Shown: positions 1-9,031, counted from the first letter of the stretch. The stretch is 64,000 bases of DNA from Bacteroides fragilis NCTC 9343 (GCF_000025985.1 NC_003228.3:2790001-2854000); one strand, 5' to 3'. Notes: generated by a model not told the origin, from the letters alone. Translations and numbers: made by a program.

Positions 1-1
1 A

Positions 2-82
2 GTCAACAGATTCCTCTCTGTTGTGCCTAAAAAGACGATGTTTCGGGGAGAGACCACTGTTTTAGAGGACAGTCCCGGATAG
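2..82 (+). CDS. C-terminal end of an upstream gene (partial)
   Basis: Frame 2 is open from the first base to a TAG at 80-82 and reads 26 residues ending RGETTVLEDSPG. It runs in the same direction as the next gene and stops 21 bases before it, which fits an operon-like layout. Frame 3 is also open to about base 65, so the choice rests on spacing and on plausible residue composition. The product cannot be identified from so short a piece. Confidence 0.35.
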   Translation, partial: VNRFLSVVPKKTMFRGETTVLEDSPG

Positions 83-103
83 TATTAACTAAAACCGAAT
101 TAC

Positions 104-613
104 ATGAGGCATGTAAAATGGATTTTTGTTGTATTACTAATTAGTTCCTTGACTTCTTTCGTAGAAAAAGACAAACCCACCGGAGGTTTGAATGTGGGTG
201 ACGTAGCCCCTGATTTCACAATCGAATCTACGTCAGATGCACAGTACAATTTTGATTTGACCGACTTAAAAGGTAAATATGTGCTGCTTAGTTTTTGGGC
301 AAGTTACGATGCACAGTCCCGGATGCAAAACGCAAGTTTGAGCAATGCGCTTCGATCAACTTCTCAAGATGTGGAAATGGTTTCCGTTTCATTTGACGAA
401 TACCAGTCGGTATTTCAGGAAACCATTCGTAAGGACCAAATAGTTACGCCCACCTGTTTCGCGGAAACTAAAGGCGAAAGCTCCGGCTTGTTTAAGAAAT
501 ACCGTTTAAACCGGGGTTTCACTAACTATTTATTGGATGGAAATGGTGTGATTATAGCCAAAAACATCTCTGCTGCAGAACTTTCTGCTTATGCAAACAA
601 AATCAAAGGTTGA
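104..613 (+). CDS. Exported thioredoxin-fold protein without catalytic cysteines
   Basis: The 169-residue product has an N-terminal hydrophobic export segment (about residues 5-20) and then an AhpC/TSA-TlpA-like fold starting at VGDVAPDF (31-38). The usual thioredoxin motif WCxxC is replaced by WASYDAQ (65-71), and the cis-proline region reads RGFTNYLLDGNG, so the redox residues are missing. The only cysteine is near residue 118. TlpA relatives act in the periplasm as thiol-disulfide reductases; this one is probably not a redox enzyme. It converges on lptG across a shared terminator hairpin. Confidence 0.75.
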   Translation: MRHVKWIFVVLLISSLTSFVEKDKPTGGLNVGDVAPDFTIESTSDAQYNFDLTDLKGKYVLLSFWASYDAQSRMQNASLSNALRSTSQDVEMVSVSFDEYQSVFQETIRKDQIVTPTCFAETKGESSGLFKKYRLNRGFTNYLLDGNGVIIAKNISAAELSAYANKIKG

Positions 614-700
614 TTTTAAAGCGTAAGAAGAGAGTGGGGGTTCCCAACAGGATTTCGATCCCGGGAACGAGACAAAAGAGGAAATGAATACAACAAAAAA

Positions 701-739
701 TTCCGCCCGCACTTGTGGATTTCACAGGAGCAGGCGGAA
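701..739. terminator. Bidirectional hairpin terminator
   Basis: TTCCGCCCGC (701-710) pairs with GCAGGCGGAA (730-739) with one mismatch, and T-rich sequence follows. It sits between the convergent thioredoxin-like gene and lptG and could serve both. Confidence 0.7.
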
Positions 740-778
740 ATTCTTATTTTTAGACCCTTTGAATTCAAATGCAATCCA

Positions 779-1876
779 TTATTTGGGAGCCTTTCTATAT
801 AGGTAAAATGCAATCAGCGCATACAGTAAATTAGGAATCCACATGGCGATCATCGGAGGCATATTTCCATTTACCGCAAAAGTAGATGCCACGGTCTGGA
901 ACAGGATATATGAAAAGCTCAGTCCAAGTCCTATTCCCAAATGCAATCCCATTCCCCCCTTTGTTTTTCTTGAAGAAAGAGATACTCCGATCACAGTCAG
1001 GATGAATGATGCAAATGACATGGCGATTCGTTTATGATACTCTATTTCAAACTCTTTGATATTGGCAATACCCCTTTGTTTCTGCTTATCTATATATGCA
1101 CTAAGCTGAGGGCTGGTCAACATTTCCTGTTGATTACGCATAATCATGAAATCGGCAGGTTCCATCGGTATAATGGAATCCATCTTATCTCCACGGACAA
1201 TAGTTTCCTTTAATCCGTCGAGATTACGAATCATATAATCCTTAATGGTCCATTTATTAACCGCAGTAGTATCATAAGTAATGCTACGGGCAGTCAAATG
1301 GGATACCAGTTTCTTATCTACGAATTTATCCAGCGAAAAACGGTTTCCTGTCTTATTGTAATCCTGATAGTTATCAATATAAGCAATCACGCCTGTGTCT
1401 ATCTCCAACTGTATATTGTGTACATAAGTGGTCTTTTTCTTTTTCACGTATTTATCTTCAAAGTCCAGACGAGTCACACTGCCTCTTGGAATCACATACG
1501 ATCCTAATATAAAGGTAGAAATCGCAATGATACCGGCCGATATCATGTAAGGACGCAACATCCGTTTAAAACTCATACCGGTAGAAAACATTGCAATAAT
1601 CTCGGAGTTCTCAGCCAGTTTAGAGGTGAAGAATATGACAGCAATAAATACAAACAACGGACTGAACAGATTCGCGAAATATGGAATAAAGTTCATGTAG
1701 TAATCGAAGATGATTGCCGACCACGGCGCACTCCGTTCCATAAACTTATCCATCTTCTCGTTGAAGTCGAATACTACTGCGATGGAGATAATCAATGCAA
1801 TAGCAAATACATACGTCCCCAAGAATTTCTTGATGATATATAAGTCCAGGCGTTTAATAAACCGATTGCTTCTCAT
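779..1876 (-). CDS. lptG: LPS export permease LptF/LptG family
   Basis: The 365-residue inner-membrane protein begins with a basic segment and the characteristic LDLYIIKKFLGTYVF helix. It has three N-terminal membrane helices (about 12-120), a central periplasmic jellyroll region (about 130-270) and three C-terminal helices (about 280-362). This is the YjgP/YjgQ architecture: LptF and LptG pair with the LptB ATPase to extract lipopolysaccharide from the inner membrane. Length is normal for the family. It lies 4 bases after the tgt stop codon on the same strand, so it is probably cotranscribed with lon and tgt. LptF versus LptG cannot be settled with certainty; the link to tgt is usual in Bacteroides. 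Confidence 0.9.
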   Translation of the reverse strand: MRSNRFIKRLDLYIIKKFLGTYVFAIALIISIAVVFDFNEKMDKFMERSAPWSAIIFDYYMNFIPYFANLFSPLFVFIAVIFFTSKLAENSEIIAMFSTGMSFKRMLRPYMISAGIIAISTFILGSYVIPRGSVTRLDFEDKYVKKKKTTYVHNIQLEIDTGVIAYIDNYQDYNKTGNRFSLDKFVDKKLVSHLTARSITYDTTAVNKWTIKDYMIRNLDGLKETIVRGDKMDSIIPMEPADFMIMRNQQEMLTSPQLSAYIDKQKQRGIANIKEFEIEYHKRIAMSFASFILTVIGVSLSSRKTKGGMGLHLGIGLGLSFSYILFQTVASTFAVNGNMPPMIAMWIPNLLYALIAFYLYRKAPK

Positions 1877-1880
1877 AAAT

Positions 1881-3011
1881 TTATAGTCTTGTTGACACTC
1901 TTTTCACCATCATAGGTTTCCAGGTTGAAAAGTCTCCTGCGATAATGTGCTTGCGTGCTTCTCCTACCAGCCACAAATAAAACGCCAGATTGTGGATAGA
2001 CGCAATCTGCATGGCCAGCAACTCCTGCGCATGGAATAAATGGCGCAAGTATGCTTTGCTGTACAATGTGTCTACATACGAAGCACCGTCAGCTTCAATA
2101 GGAGAGAAGTCTGCTTCCCATTTTTTATTACGCATGTTCATGATACCGTCTTTCGTAAACAACATTCCGTTTCGTCCGTTACGGGTAGGCATCACACAGT
2201 CGAACATATCTACTCCACGTTCAATACCCTCAAGAATATTAACCGGTGTGCCGACTCCCATCAGATAACGTGGTTTGTCCTTGGGAAGTATCTCGTTCAC
2301 CAACTCAATCATCTCGTACATCTTATCTACCGGTTCGCCTACGGCAAGTCCGCCAATGGCATTACCGTCTGCATCTTTCGAAGCTATGTATTCTGCAGAT
2401 TGTTTACGCAGGTCGGGGTATACACATCCTTGCACGATAGGAAAAAGAGACTGGCTATAACCATATTTAGGTTCCGTCTCATTGAATCGTTGAATGCATC
2501 TGTCGAGCCAGCGGTGTGTCAATCCCAATGACTTTTTGGCATATGCATAATCCGAATCCCCCGGCGGGCATTCGTCAAATGCCATCATGATGTCGGCACC
2601 TATGATACGTTCGATATCCATAACCTTTTCAGGAGTAAAGATATGCTTGCTGCCATCAATATGCGAACGGAATTCAGCCCCTTCTTCACGCAATTTACGG
2701 ATACCGGACAAAGAAAACACCTGAAAACCACCACTATCGGTCAGCATCGGACGGTCGAATCCATTGAACTTATGCAATCCACCGGCTTTTTCGAGTACAT
2801 CCAGTCCCGGCCGCAAATAAAGATGATATGTATTTCCCAGAATAATCTGTGCCTGAATATCCTCTTTCAATTCAGTCTGATGTACTCCTTTCACACTGCC
2901 GATTGTACCTACCGGCATAAATATAGGGGTTTGTATTTGCCCGTGGTCTGTTGTAATCAGACCGGCACGGGCATTACTTTTTGCGTCTGTATATTGTAAT
3001 TCGAATGTCAT
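1881..3011 (-). CDS. tgt: tRNA-guanine transglycosylase (queuosine synthesis)
   Basis: The 376-residue enzyme exchanges guanine 34 of GUN-anticodon tRNAs for preQ1. TDSGGFQVFSL (91-101) carries the proton-acceptor aspartate D92, and DMFDCVMPTRNGR (268-280) carries the nucleophile D271. The C-terminal AYLRHLF and SIHNLAFYL motifs are present. However, the cysteines of the usual zinc loop (CxCxxC before AYLRHL) are replaced: the segment reads EADGASYVDTLYSKAYL. The start overlaps the lon stop by 4 bases, which suggests translational coupling. Confidence 0.95.
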   Translation of the reverse strand: MTFELQYTDAKSNARAGLITTDHGQIQTPIFMPVGTIGSVKGVHQTELKEDIQAQIILGNTYHLYLRPGLDVLEKAGGLHKFNGFDRPMLTDSGGFQVFSLSGIRKLREEGAEFRSHIDGSKHIFTPEKVMDIERIIGADIMMAFDECPPGDSDYAYAKKSLGLTHRWLDRCIQRFNETEPKYGYSQSLFPIVQGCVYPDLRKQSAEYIASKDADGNAIGGLAVGEPVDKMYEMIELVNEILPKDKPRYLMGVGTPVNILEGIERGVDMFDCVMPTRNGRNGMLFTKDGIMNMRNKKWEADFSPIEADGASYVDTLYSKAYLRHLFHAQELLAMQIASIHNLAFYLWLVGEARKHIIAGDFSTWKPMMVKRVSTRL

Positions 3012-5476
3012 TCCTGGTTGGCTTTCTTTACGGATAAATCAATGGCATCGGCAACCTTCTCTTGAGTCAATGCAATGGCAAAGACCTCTTTTACATCATT
3101 CACATAATGGAAAGTCAGTCCTTTCAGATATATATCCTGTATTTCGTCAATATTCTTTTTGTTCTCGGCACTCATAATAATTTCTTTGATGCCGGCACGC
3201 TTAGCTGCCAGAATCTTCTCCTTAATACCACCTACCGGAAGTACCTTGCCACGTAACGTGATTTCCCCGGTCATAGCCAGATTAGCCTTCACCTTACGTT
3301 GTGTCAAAGCAGAAGCCAACGAAGTAGCCATTGTGATACCCGCCGACGGACCGTCTTTCGGAATAGCTCCTTCGGGGACATGGACATGGATGTTCCAGTT
3401 ATCAAAGATCTCTTCATCCAGATTTAAGAGTGAAGCATGTGCTTTGATATACTCAAGTGCCAGCATAGCAGACTCTTTCATCACTTCACCCAAATTTCCG
3501 GTTAATGTGAGACGTCCGCCCTTGCCGCGGCTCAGACTGGTCTCAACAAATAAGATTTCACCTCCAACGGCTGTCCATGCCAATCCTGTGACCACACCGG
3601 CATAATCATTGCCTTGATATTTATCACGAGTATATTCCGGAGCACCCAGGAAGTCATATAAATCAGTCGGTTTGATTTCTGTTTTTAAGAAGAAACCATC
3701 TGTTGCATATTGGCGGGCCGATTTACGAAGAATCTTACCGATTTTCTTTTCCAACTCACGCACACCGCTTTCACGTGTGTACGATTCGATAATAGCTTCC
3801 AGCGTATCTTTTGGAATTTTAATGTCGGTCTTCTTCATTCCGTTTGCTTCCAGCTCCTTCGGCACTAAATGCTTTCGTGCTATTTCCACTTTTTCTTCCG
3901 TGATATAACCACTCACTTCAATCAGTTCCATTCGATCGAGCAATGGTCCGGGAATGGTATTCAAGTTGTTTGCCGTAGCAATAAACATCACTTTGGACAA
4001 GTCGTAATCCACATCCAGGAAATTATCATGGAAAGCCGTATTTTGTTCCGGATCAAGCACTTCAAGCAAAGCCGATGAAGGATCTCCCTGACGGTCGGCA
4101 CTCACTTTATCTATTTCATCCAGAATAAATACCGGATTCGAAGAACCCGCTTTAATCAGGTTTTTGATAATACGTCCCGGCATTGCACCGATATAAGTTT
4201 TACGGTGTCCGCGAATTTCCGCTTCATCGTGCACACCTCCCAATGACATACGGATATATTTCCGCTTCAAGGCTGCGGCAATCGATTTTCCCAGTGAAGT
4301 CTTACCAACTCCCGGAGGGCCGTATAAACAGATAATAGGAGACTTCATGTCACCCTTCAATTTAAGTACGGCTAAATGTTCCAGAATGCGTTCCTTTACT
4401 TTCTCCAGACCGTAATGATCCTTATTCAGCGTTTTCTCGGCATTCTTTAGGTTTAAATTGTCGGTAGTATAAACTCCCCACGGCAGATTGAGCATTGTCT
4501 GCAGATAATTCAACTGCACACTGTAATCCGGCGATTGAGGATGGGTACGTTCCAGCTTGGCAAGCTCTTTCAGGAAAGTTTCCCGCACTTCGGTACTCCA
4601 CTTCATGTGTTCTGCCTTTTGGCGCATCTCTTCTATTTCCTGTTCCTGGCCGCCACCACCCAGTTCGTCCTGGATCGTTTTGATCTGCTGCTGCAGGAAA
4701 TATTCACGTTGCTGTTGGTCAATATCCTCACGGGCACGCATCTGGATAGATGCCTTTATTTCGGCCAACTGCACTTCACGATTCAGGATTTCAAGCAACC
4801 GATAGGTACGTTCACGCAACGAATCAATGCGCAACAGTTCGATTTTCTCGTCCTTCTTCAACGGAAGGTTCGTACAGATAAAGTCCACCAGGAACATGTG
4901 GTTCGTCAGGTTTTTGATGGCAAACGCTGATTCCTGATGTAAAGTGTCCGATGATTTAATATATCGTATTGTCAAATCCTTGCAGGTTTCCACCAATGCC
5001 TGAAACTCCTTATCATCTTTTGAAGGGATTTCTTCTTCAACAATGTTCACTTCACCCTTCAGGTACGGATGTGTCTCCGTGATATTCTTCAACTCCAGGC
5101 GTTTCATTCCCTGGATAATGACTGTTGTTGTCTGGTCGGGCATTTCGAGTACACGCACAATCTTACCTATGGTTCCGATCGGGTGCAAGTCCTCAAATGC
5201 CGGCTCGTCCGTTTCCGCCATTTTCTGGCAAACTACTGCAATATAGGATTTTTTCTTATCGGCTTCCCTCACCAATCTCAAAGATGATTTTCTGCCAACA
5301 GAAACAGGCATAAATACTCCGGGGAACAATACCATATTACGGAGGGGGAGTACCGGAAGAGTTTCACCAACCTTTATGTCAAACACTTGATCTTCGTTTC
5401 CGTCAAAATCGGCAATTAATGAAAATGCGTTATCATTCTGGTCATCCATCTCTCTTAAATATCTTTCTTTCTTCAT
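3008..5476 (-). CDS. lon: ATP-dependent Lon protease
   Basis: The 822-residue cytoplasmic protease has an N-terminal substrate-binding LON domain (LPVLPLRNMVLFPGVFMPV, about 41-59), a coiled central region, an AAA+ module with Walker A GPPGVGKTSLG and Walker B VFILDEIDK, and a C-terminal protease domain. The catalytic serine lies in DGPSAGITMATS and the lysine in GGIKEKILAAKRAG. It degrades misfolded and regulatory proteins as a hexamer. Length is typical. It heads a leftward group lon-tgt-lptG. The start codon used is the first of two nearby methionines (M1, M10); either is possible. Confidence 0.97.
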   Translation of the reverse strand: MKKERYLREMDDQNDNAFSLIADFDGNEDQVFDIKVGETLPVLPLRNMVLFPGVFMPVSVGRKSSLRLVREADKKKSYIAVVCQKMAETDEPAFEDLHPIGTIGKIVRVLEMPDQTTTVIIQGMKRLELKNITETHPYLKGEVNIVEEEIPSKDDKEFQALVETCKDLTIRYIKSSDTLHQESAFAIKNLTNHMFLVDFICTNLPLKKDEKIELLRIDSLRERTYRLLEILNREVQLAEIKASIQMRAREDIDQQQREYFLQQQIKTIQDELGGGGQEQEIEEMRQKAEHMKWSTEVRETFLKELAKLERTHPQSPDYSVQLNYLQTMLNLPWGVYTTDNLNLKNAEKTLNKDHYGLEKVKERILEHLAVLKLKGDMKSPIICLYGPPGVGKTSLGKSIAAALKRKYIRMSLGGVHDEAEIRGHRKTYIGAMPGRIIKNLIKAGSSNPVFILDEIDKVSADRQGDPSSALLEVLDPEQNTAFHDNFLDVDYDLSKVMFIATANNLNTIPGPLLDRMELIEVSGYITEEKVEIARKHLVPKELEANGMKKTDIKIPKDTLEAIIESYTRESGVRELEKKIGKILRKSARQYATDGFFLKTEIKPTDLYDFLGAPEYTRDKYQGNDYAGVVTGLAWTAVGGEILFVETSLSRGKGGRLTLTGNLGEVMKESAMLALEYIKAHASLLNLDEEIFDNWNIHVHVPEGAIPKDGPSAGITMATSLASALTQRKVKANLAMTGEITLRGKVLPVGGIKEKILAAKRAGIKEIIMSAENKKNIDEIQDIYLKGLTFHYVNDVKEVFAIALTQEKVADAIDLSVKKANQE

Positions 5477-5660
5477 TTCGTATAAATTAGTTTATGTCAT
5501 ATCAGCGAACATAAAACGTTCGCAAAGTTAATCGATTCTTCATTAAGAATAAAACATCTATTCGATAAAAACACAAAAACAATGCCAAATAATAATGTGG
5601 ACGGAATGTCATATCACAATATTTACCTATTTTTGGCGAACTTAATTATTTCTTAGCTAA

Positions 5661-6374
5661 ATGAGCCAACCTTTTTTTCAGTTTAAACAGTTTACTGTCT
5701 GGCACGATAAATGTGCCATGAAAGTAGGCACAGACGGTGTCTTGCTCGGAGCTTGGACCCCGGTAGAGTCCTCGGCACGTATTCTTGATATTGGTACCGG
5801 TACCGGATTGGTGGCACTTATGCTGGCCCAACGCTGTTCCGCTTCCGTTATTGCTCTTGAAATAGACGGAACAGCCGCACAACAGGCTGCAGAGAATATC
5901 ACCCGTTCACCTTGGGGAAGCAGGATAGAAGTCGTTTGCCAGGATTTCAGGTTATACAGCAATAAGAATAATAGCCTGAAATATGATACAATCGTATCAA
6001 ATCCTCCATATTTCACAGACTCCCTGAAGTGTCCGGACAGCCAGCGCAACACAGCCCGACATAACGATAACCTGTCTTATGAAGAGTTGCTGAAGGGAGT
6101 ATCGAATTTACTTTCGCCAAATGGTACTTTTACAGTAGTCATACCGATGGATGCAAGTGATTCTTTTAAAGACATCGCATCTTCACAAGGCCTGTATCCA
6201 TCCCGCCAGCTCTTGGTCATCACTAAACCGGGAGCACCCCCAAAACGTACCTTGATCTCATTTACATTTATAAAACAAGACTGCAAAGAAGAGAAATTAT
6301 TAACAGAAGTTTCTCGCCACCGTTACAGTGATGAATACATTAAATTAACCCGGGAGTTTTATTTGAAAATGTAA
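5661..6374 (+). CDS. trmN: tRNA1(Val) adenine-37 N6-methyltransferase
   Basis: The 237-residue protein is a class I SAM methyltransferase of the YfiC/TrmN6 type. It has the SAM-binding motif ILDIGTGTGLVALML (41-55) and the amino-methylase motif NPPYF (114-118). The N-terminal stretch FQFKQFTVWHDKCAMKVGTDGVLLG is diagnostic of this family. It modifies A37 next to the anticodon of tRNA-Val. It is transcribed divergently from lon and followed by a strong hairpin (6439-6480) just before the prophage attachment site. Confidence 0.92.
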   Translation: MSQPFFQFKQFTVWHDKCAMKVGTDGVLLGAWTPVESSARILDIGTGTGLVALMLAQRCSASVIALEIDGTAAQQAAENITRSPWGSRIEVVCQDFRLYSNKNNSLKYDTIVSNPPYFTDSLKCPDSQRNTARHNDNLSYEELLKGVSNLLSPNGTFTVVIPMDASDSFKDIASSQGLYPSRQLLVITKPGAPPKRTLISFTFIKQDCKEEKLLTEVSRHRYSDEYIKLTREFYLKM

Positions 6375-6438
6375 AAGGCGTCGCTCTGTTCCAGTTGCAT
6401 CATTCCGTATTATCGGAATTCCACCATAGCACAAAATG

Positions 6439-6480
6439 AAATAAGAGTAACCACATTGACATGTGTGATTACTCTTATTT
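6439..6480. terminator. Strong hairpin after the methyltransferase gene
   Basis: AAATAAGAGTAA (6439-6450) and TTACTCTTATTT (6469-6480) form a perfect 12-bp stem; its T-rich 3' arm serves as the terminator tail. It marks the last host sequence before attL and, before phage insertion, would have lain just downstream of the leftward tRNA-Pro. Confidence 0.75.
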
Positions 6481-6482
6481 CC

Positions 6483-6529
6483 TGTCGGGGTAGCGGGATT
6501 CGAACCCACGACCCCCTGCTCCCAAAGCA
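6483..6529. other. attL: truncated tRNA-Pro copy
   Basis: These 47 bases are identical to 47588-47634, the 3' part of the tRNA-Pro at 47590-47664, from the 3' end through the anticodon loop. Beyond base 6529 the match stops (AAATAAAA instead of GGTGCGCT), so this is a non-functional tRNA fragment left by integration. Confidence 0.9.
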
Positions 6530-6568
6530 AAATAAAACGCTGATAATATATTATATATCAATTATATA

Positions 6569-6621
6569 GAAATAAGAGATCATTCTTTTGCATGAAATTT
6601 GCACGCAAAAGGACTTATTTC
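6569..6621 (-). terminator. Nested inverted repeat ending the leftward phage operon
   Basis: GAAATAAG (6569-6576) pairs with CTTATTTC (6614-6621), and inside this CTTTTGC pairs with GCAAAAG. It begins at the stop codon of the HIRAN gene, so it is well placed to end leftward transcription before attL. It also includes a TTTGCATGA motif (6587-6595) shared with the integrase-proximal end. Confidence 0.5.
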
Positions 6622-7151
6622 TAAATTTTAATGTCAGACTTAAAGCCTAATGAAGATTTCCATTCTTCTTTTATGTAAGCTGCTCCATAGATTTCTCCTT
6701 GGTGTATCCATATTCGAAATTTAGCTTTAGCTATACAATTATTATTTAACATAAATTCATAAAGCTCTCTATTTTGTTCTCTTCGAACGTATCCCATTAA
6801 TTTGTGATCTCCTTCTCTGTAGACTCCAACCGCATATTTATCATACCGATTATTAAGCTCTGCTTTTGCATATCCTTCGTGTACGCCAATGTCAAATCCT
6901 GTTAGCGCTTGATATCTCATTCCTCCTAATTCGTAATAACAATATCCAGGTCCTGGGTGAGGCAACTGTCCTATTCTTACCAAATGCATGGATGCACTCT
7001 CCTGAATAGAGTGCATATTGGGAGGAGGGAGTATCTGATCTGAGTTTTGGTTGTAACGAGTACATATTATCTTTATTAAATAAATTGATATAGCGATTAT
7101 AACCATGATATAAGCTAACACCAATACCATAATAATAAATTTAGCCGTCAT
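6621..7151 (-). CDS. Membrane-anchored HIRAN-like domain protein
   Basis: The 176-residue product has one N-terminal membrane helix (about residues 6-28) and a polar stretch. A C-terminal region (about 75-165) resembles a HIRAN domain: GGMRYQALTGF, a YAKAELNNRYDKYAVGVYREG core (the expected NxYDxxAV pattern) and LMGYVRR. HIRAN domains bind DNA ends or stalled forks in helicase-linked proteins; a membrane-anchored stand-alone form is less usual. It is the last gene of the leftward phage arm, a common place for accessory or defence genes. No function is assigned. Confidence 0.6.
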   Translation of the reverse strand: MTAKFIIMVLVLAYIMVIIAISIYLIKIICTRYNQNSDQILPPPNMHSIQESASMHLVRIGQLPHPGPGYCYYELGGMRYQALTGFDIGVHEGYAKAELNNRYDKYAVGVYREGDHKLMGYVRREQNRELYEFMLNNNCIAKAKFRIWIHQGEIYGAAYIKEEWKSSLGFKSDIKI

Positions 7152-7162
7152 ATTTAGGTTTA

Positions 7163-7246
7163 TTATCTATCCTTTAACATAAACTTAGTCAATAAATTAT
7201 CTTTTAATCCATTTGCGACAACTCGCAAGCGATCATTTAAACTCAT
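7163..7246 (-). pseudogene. Internally deleted remnant of a second repressor gene
   Basis: The 27-codon frame starts MSLNDRLRVVAN, matching the start of the intact repressor at 8121-8507 (MSLNDRLRIVVN). It then jumps to GLKDNLLTKFM, resembling that gene's C-terminal VLKDKLLAGLL. The middle (most of the HTH and linker) is gone. It is the third decayed piece of the duplicated cassette. Confidence 0.65.
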
Positions 7247-7311
7247 AATAGTTTAGTACTTAGATTTAATTTGACTGTAGCACAACTAAACAATTAAGCA
7301 CATTTTTTAGA

Positions 7312-7677
7312 TCATTTTTTTATGTTACCATTCTCAGCCCTGATTTTTTCCATCTTAAACTCCAACAATTCTTGAAGAACTTGAATTTTTCGTTTTAATA
7401 GGTTATTTTCCATTTTAAGTTCTTCTACTAAGACATCGAAACTAATGCTCGAAGAAGAATTACACACCCTACCTTTGCCCCTAAGAAGCCACTCGGAAGA
7501 AACATCTGGCAAGCATGCTACTATAGATATTAATGTATGCAAATCAAGACTCCTTGAACCAGTCAACTTTCTACAAAGTGACGTTTCCGACATAAGAATC
7601 ATACCAGATAATTCTTTATAAGTAATATTCTTTTCAACTAAAAATTGATTAAGCCTTTGCGTTACAATATCATGCAT
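7312..7677 (-). CDS. cI-like XRE-family regulator (paralogue copy)
   Basis: The 121-residue protein has an N-terminal helix-turn-helix (about 5-62), the signature SEWLLRGKG (about 61-69) seen in many Bacteroides phage repressors, and a C-terminal coiled coil (about 85-115) for dimerisation. It is a clear paralogue of 8514-8948: MHDIVTQRLNQFL versus MYDIVAQRLRLFL. It is the only gene of the left-hand duplicated cassette that is still intact. Role is inferred: DNA-binding control of lysogeny or of neighbouring genes. Confidence 0.75.
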   Translation of the reverse strand: MHDIVTQRLNQFLVEKNITYKELSGMILMSETSLCRKLTGSRSLDLHTLISIVACLPDVSSEWLLRGKGRVCNSSSSISFDVLVEELKMENNLLKRKIQVLQELLEFKMEKIRAENGNIKK

Positions 7678-7737
7678 CTTTTATATTCTATTAGATTTGT
7701 TTCAAAGTTAAGGATTATACACTCTTATTATTCATTA

Positions 7738-8057
7738 TTTAGATTTAATAAAACCCTATTGGATTACAAGGTTTTTCTTCCGCCTTCTTTTCGCTTGCAA
7801 TTCTGCCAAAGTTTGATTAATTAATTCCAATTGCACGCACGTATCATCATTTATATCATTGCAGTCAGTAAACACTTCTTCGATATAATCTTTTGTTAAT
7901 CTCAATTACAACTTCACTGTTTAAAATAGAGGAAAGCATAGCTACGCCCAACTCAATAAAAGCAAAAGGCATATACCTTGTTCCATCCCTTTTGTTTGAG
8001 GTTATAAATTGACTCAAAGTATTTAACATAAAGTCGTCATGAAAACGTCTTATATTA
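7738..8057 (-). pseudogene. Decayed ORF6N-domain gene
   Basis: The reverse strand reads fragments such as GTRYMPFAFIELGVAMLSSILNSEV and NPIGF that match the intact ORF6N protein at 9032-9598. The first roughly 40 codons are missing, and an internal deletion with a frameshift breaks the frame. Its neighbour order (ORF6N remnant, repressor, repressor remnant) repeats the intact cassette to its right, so it arose by tandem duplication and decay. Confidence 0.8.
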
Positions 8058-8120
8058 CACTATAGCATAATGCAAATAAAAATACGGGCTAGATAGATCC
8101 AAAATAAAATATCATTCAAG

Positions 8121-8507
8121 CTATTTAGTCTTGTTCTCTACTTTTCGGAGTAGTCCGGCTAGTAGTTTATCTTTTAATACCACCTGAGCCCTTAGAGCTT
8201 CCAATCTTACCTCCATTTGCTGCAATCGACTTTTATATTCATTTACCGAAACAAGAGTTATCGGCATCTCAGGAGTGGATTTATCTTGAATCATTTCTCC
8301 CTCTCCGGTTAAAAGCCAAGTCGCGTTTAAATTCGGTAGATACTTAGCTAAATTCTCCAAAACTCTAGCCGGAGGTTCTGTATTACTCCGAACAGATAAA
8401 AAACTATAAGCTCTTTGGTCCGATATTTTTGCGGCTCGAGCAAAAGCCGCTTTATTCCCATGAAAAAATTCATTTACAACAATTCGTAAACGATCATTTA
8501 AACTCAT
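8121..8507 (-). CDS. cI-like XRE-family regulator
   Basis: The 128-residue product opens MSLNDRLRIVVNEFFHGNKAAFARAAKIS, a helix-turn-helix arrangement. The NATWLLTGEGEM motif is near residue 63, and the C-terminal coiled coil spans about 88-125. It starts 6 bases after the stop of the next regulator (8514-8948), so the two are cotranscribed leftward. A deleted copy remains at 7163-7246. Likely a phage repressor-type DNA-binding protein with no autoproteolysis domain visible. Confidence 0.75.
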   Translation of the reverse strand: MSLNDRLRIVVNEFFHGNKAAFARAAKISDQRAYSFLSVRSNTEPPARVLENLAKYLPNLNATWLLTGEGEMIQDKSTPEMPITLVSVNEYKSRLQQMEVRLEALRAQVVLKDKLLAGLLRKVENKTK

Positions 8508-8513
8508 AATAAT

Positions 8514-8948
8514 CTACAGTTTAGTATTTAGATTTAATTCTGTTACAACTTGATCTCTTAATAATCTATTGTCATCCTCGAGCTGACGAATACGCTCTTC
8601 CAATATACCATTTTGCTTTAATAAAGTTTTAACCTCTTCTCTTTCTTCTTTATACATACTGTATATAAACGAGGTCTCCCCTGTAAATATAGGTACTGAT
8701 GAAGATACAATAGAAACACCAGAACTAGATTTCAACATATCACCCTCACCGCGAAGAAGCCATTCAACAGAAAGATCCTCAAGCCGTATTGCAATGGATA
8801 TTATTGTATTAAGATCTAGCGTTCTTGTACCATTCAATTTGCCTTTAAGCGTCGCCTCTGACATAAAAATCATAGCCGACAATTTTTTACAAGTGATATC
8901 TTTCTTAGCTAAAAACAGTCTAAGCCTCTGCGCTACAATATCATACAT
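8514..8948 (-). CDS. cI-like XRE-family regulator (cassette original)
   Basis: The 144-residue protein has an N-terminal HTH (about 5-62), the SVEWLLRGEGDML signature (about 60-72), a Ser-rich linker and a coiled coil (about 95-135: YKEEREEVKTLLKQNGILEERI). Very similar C-terminal text recurs in the regulator at 9661-10161. It lies between the ORF6N gene and the 8121-8507 regulator in a leftward operon. Probably a dimeric regulator of lysogeny. Confidence 0.75.
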   Translation of the reverse strand: MYDIVAQRLRLFLAKKDITCKKLSAMIFMSEATLKGKLNGTRTLDLNTIISIAIRLEDLSVEWLLRGEGDMLKSSSGVSIVSSSVPIFTGETSFIYSMYKEEREEVKTLLKQNGILEERIRQLEDDNRLLRDQVVTELNLNTKL

Positions 8949-9031
8949 GGTTTATATTCTTCTAGAACTCTTTTCAAAGTTAAGAATTATGCACTTTTAC
9001 CATTCATTGGGTATCAGCGCATATCCATTAT

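Noticed and set aside
630..670. tRNA-like fragment after the first complete gene
   Set aside because: Only a T-arm-like stretch (GGATTTCGATCC) is present, with no cloverleaf and no matching copy elsewhere in the window.
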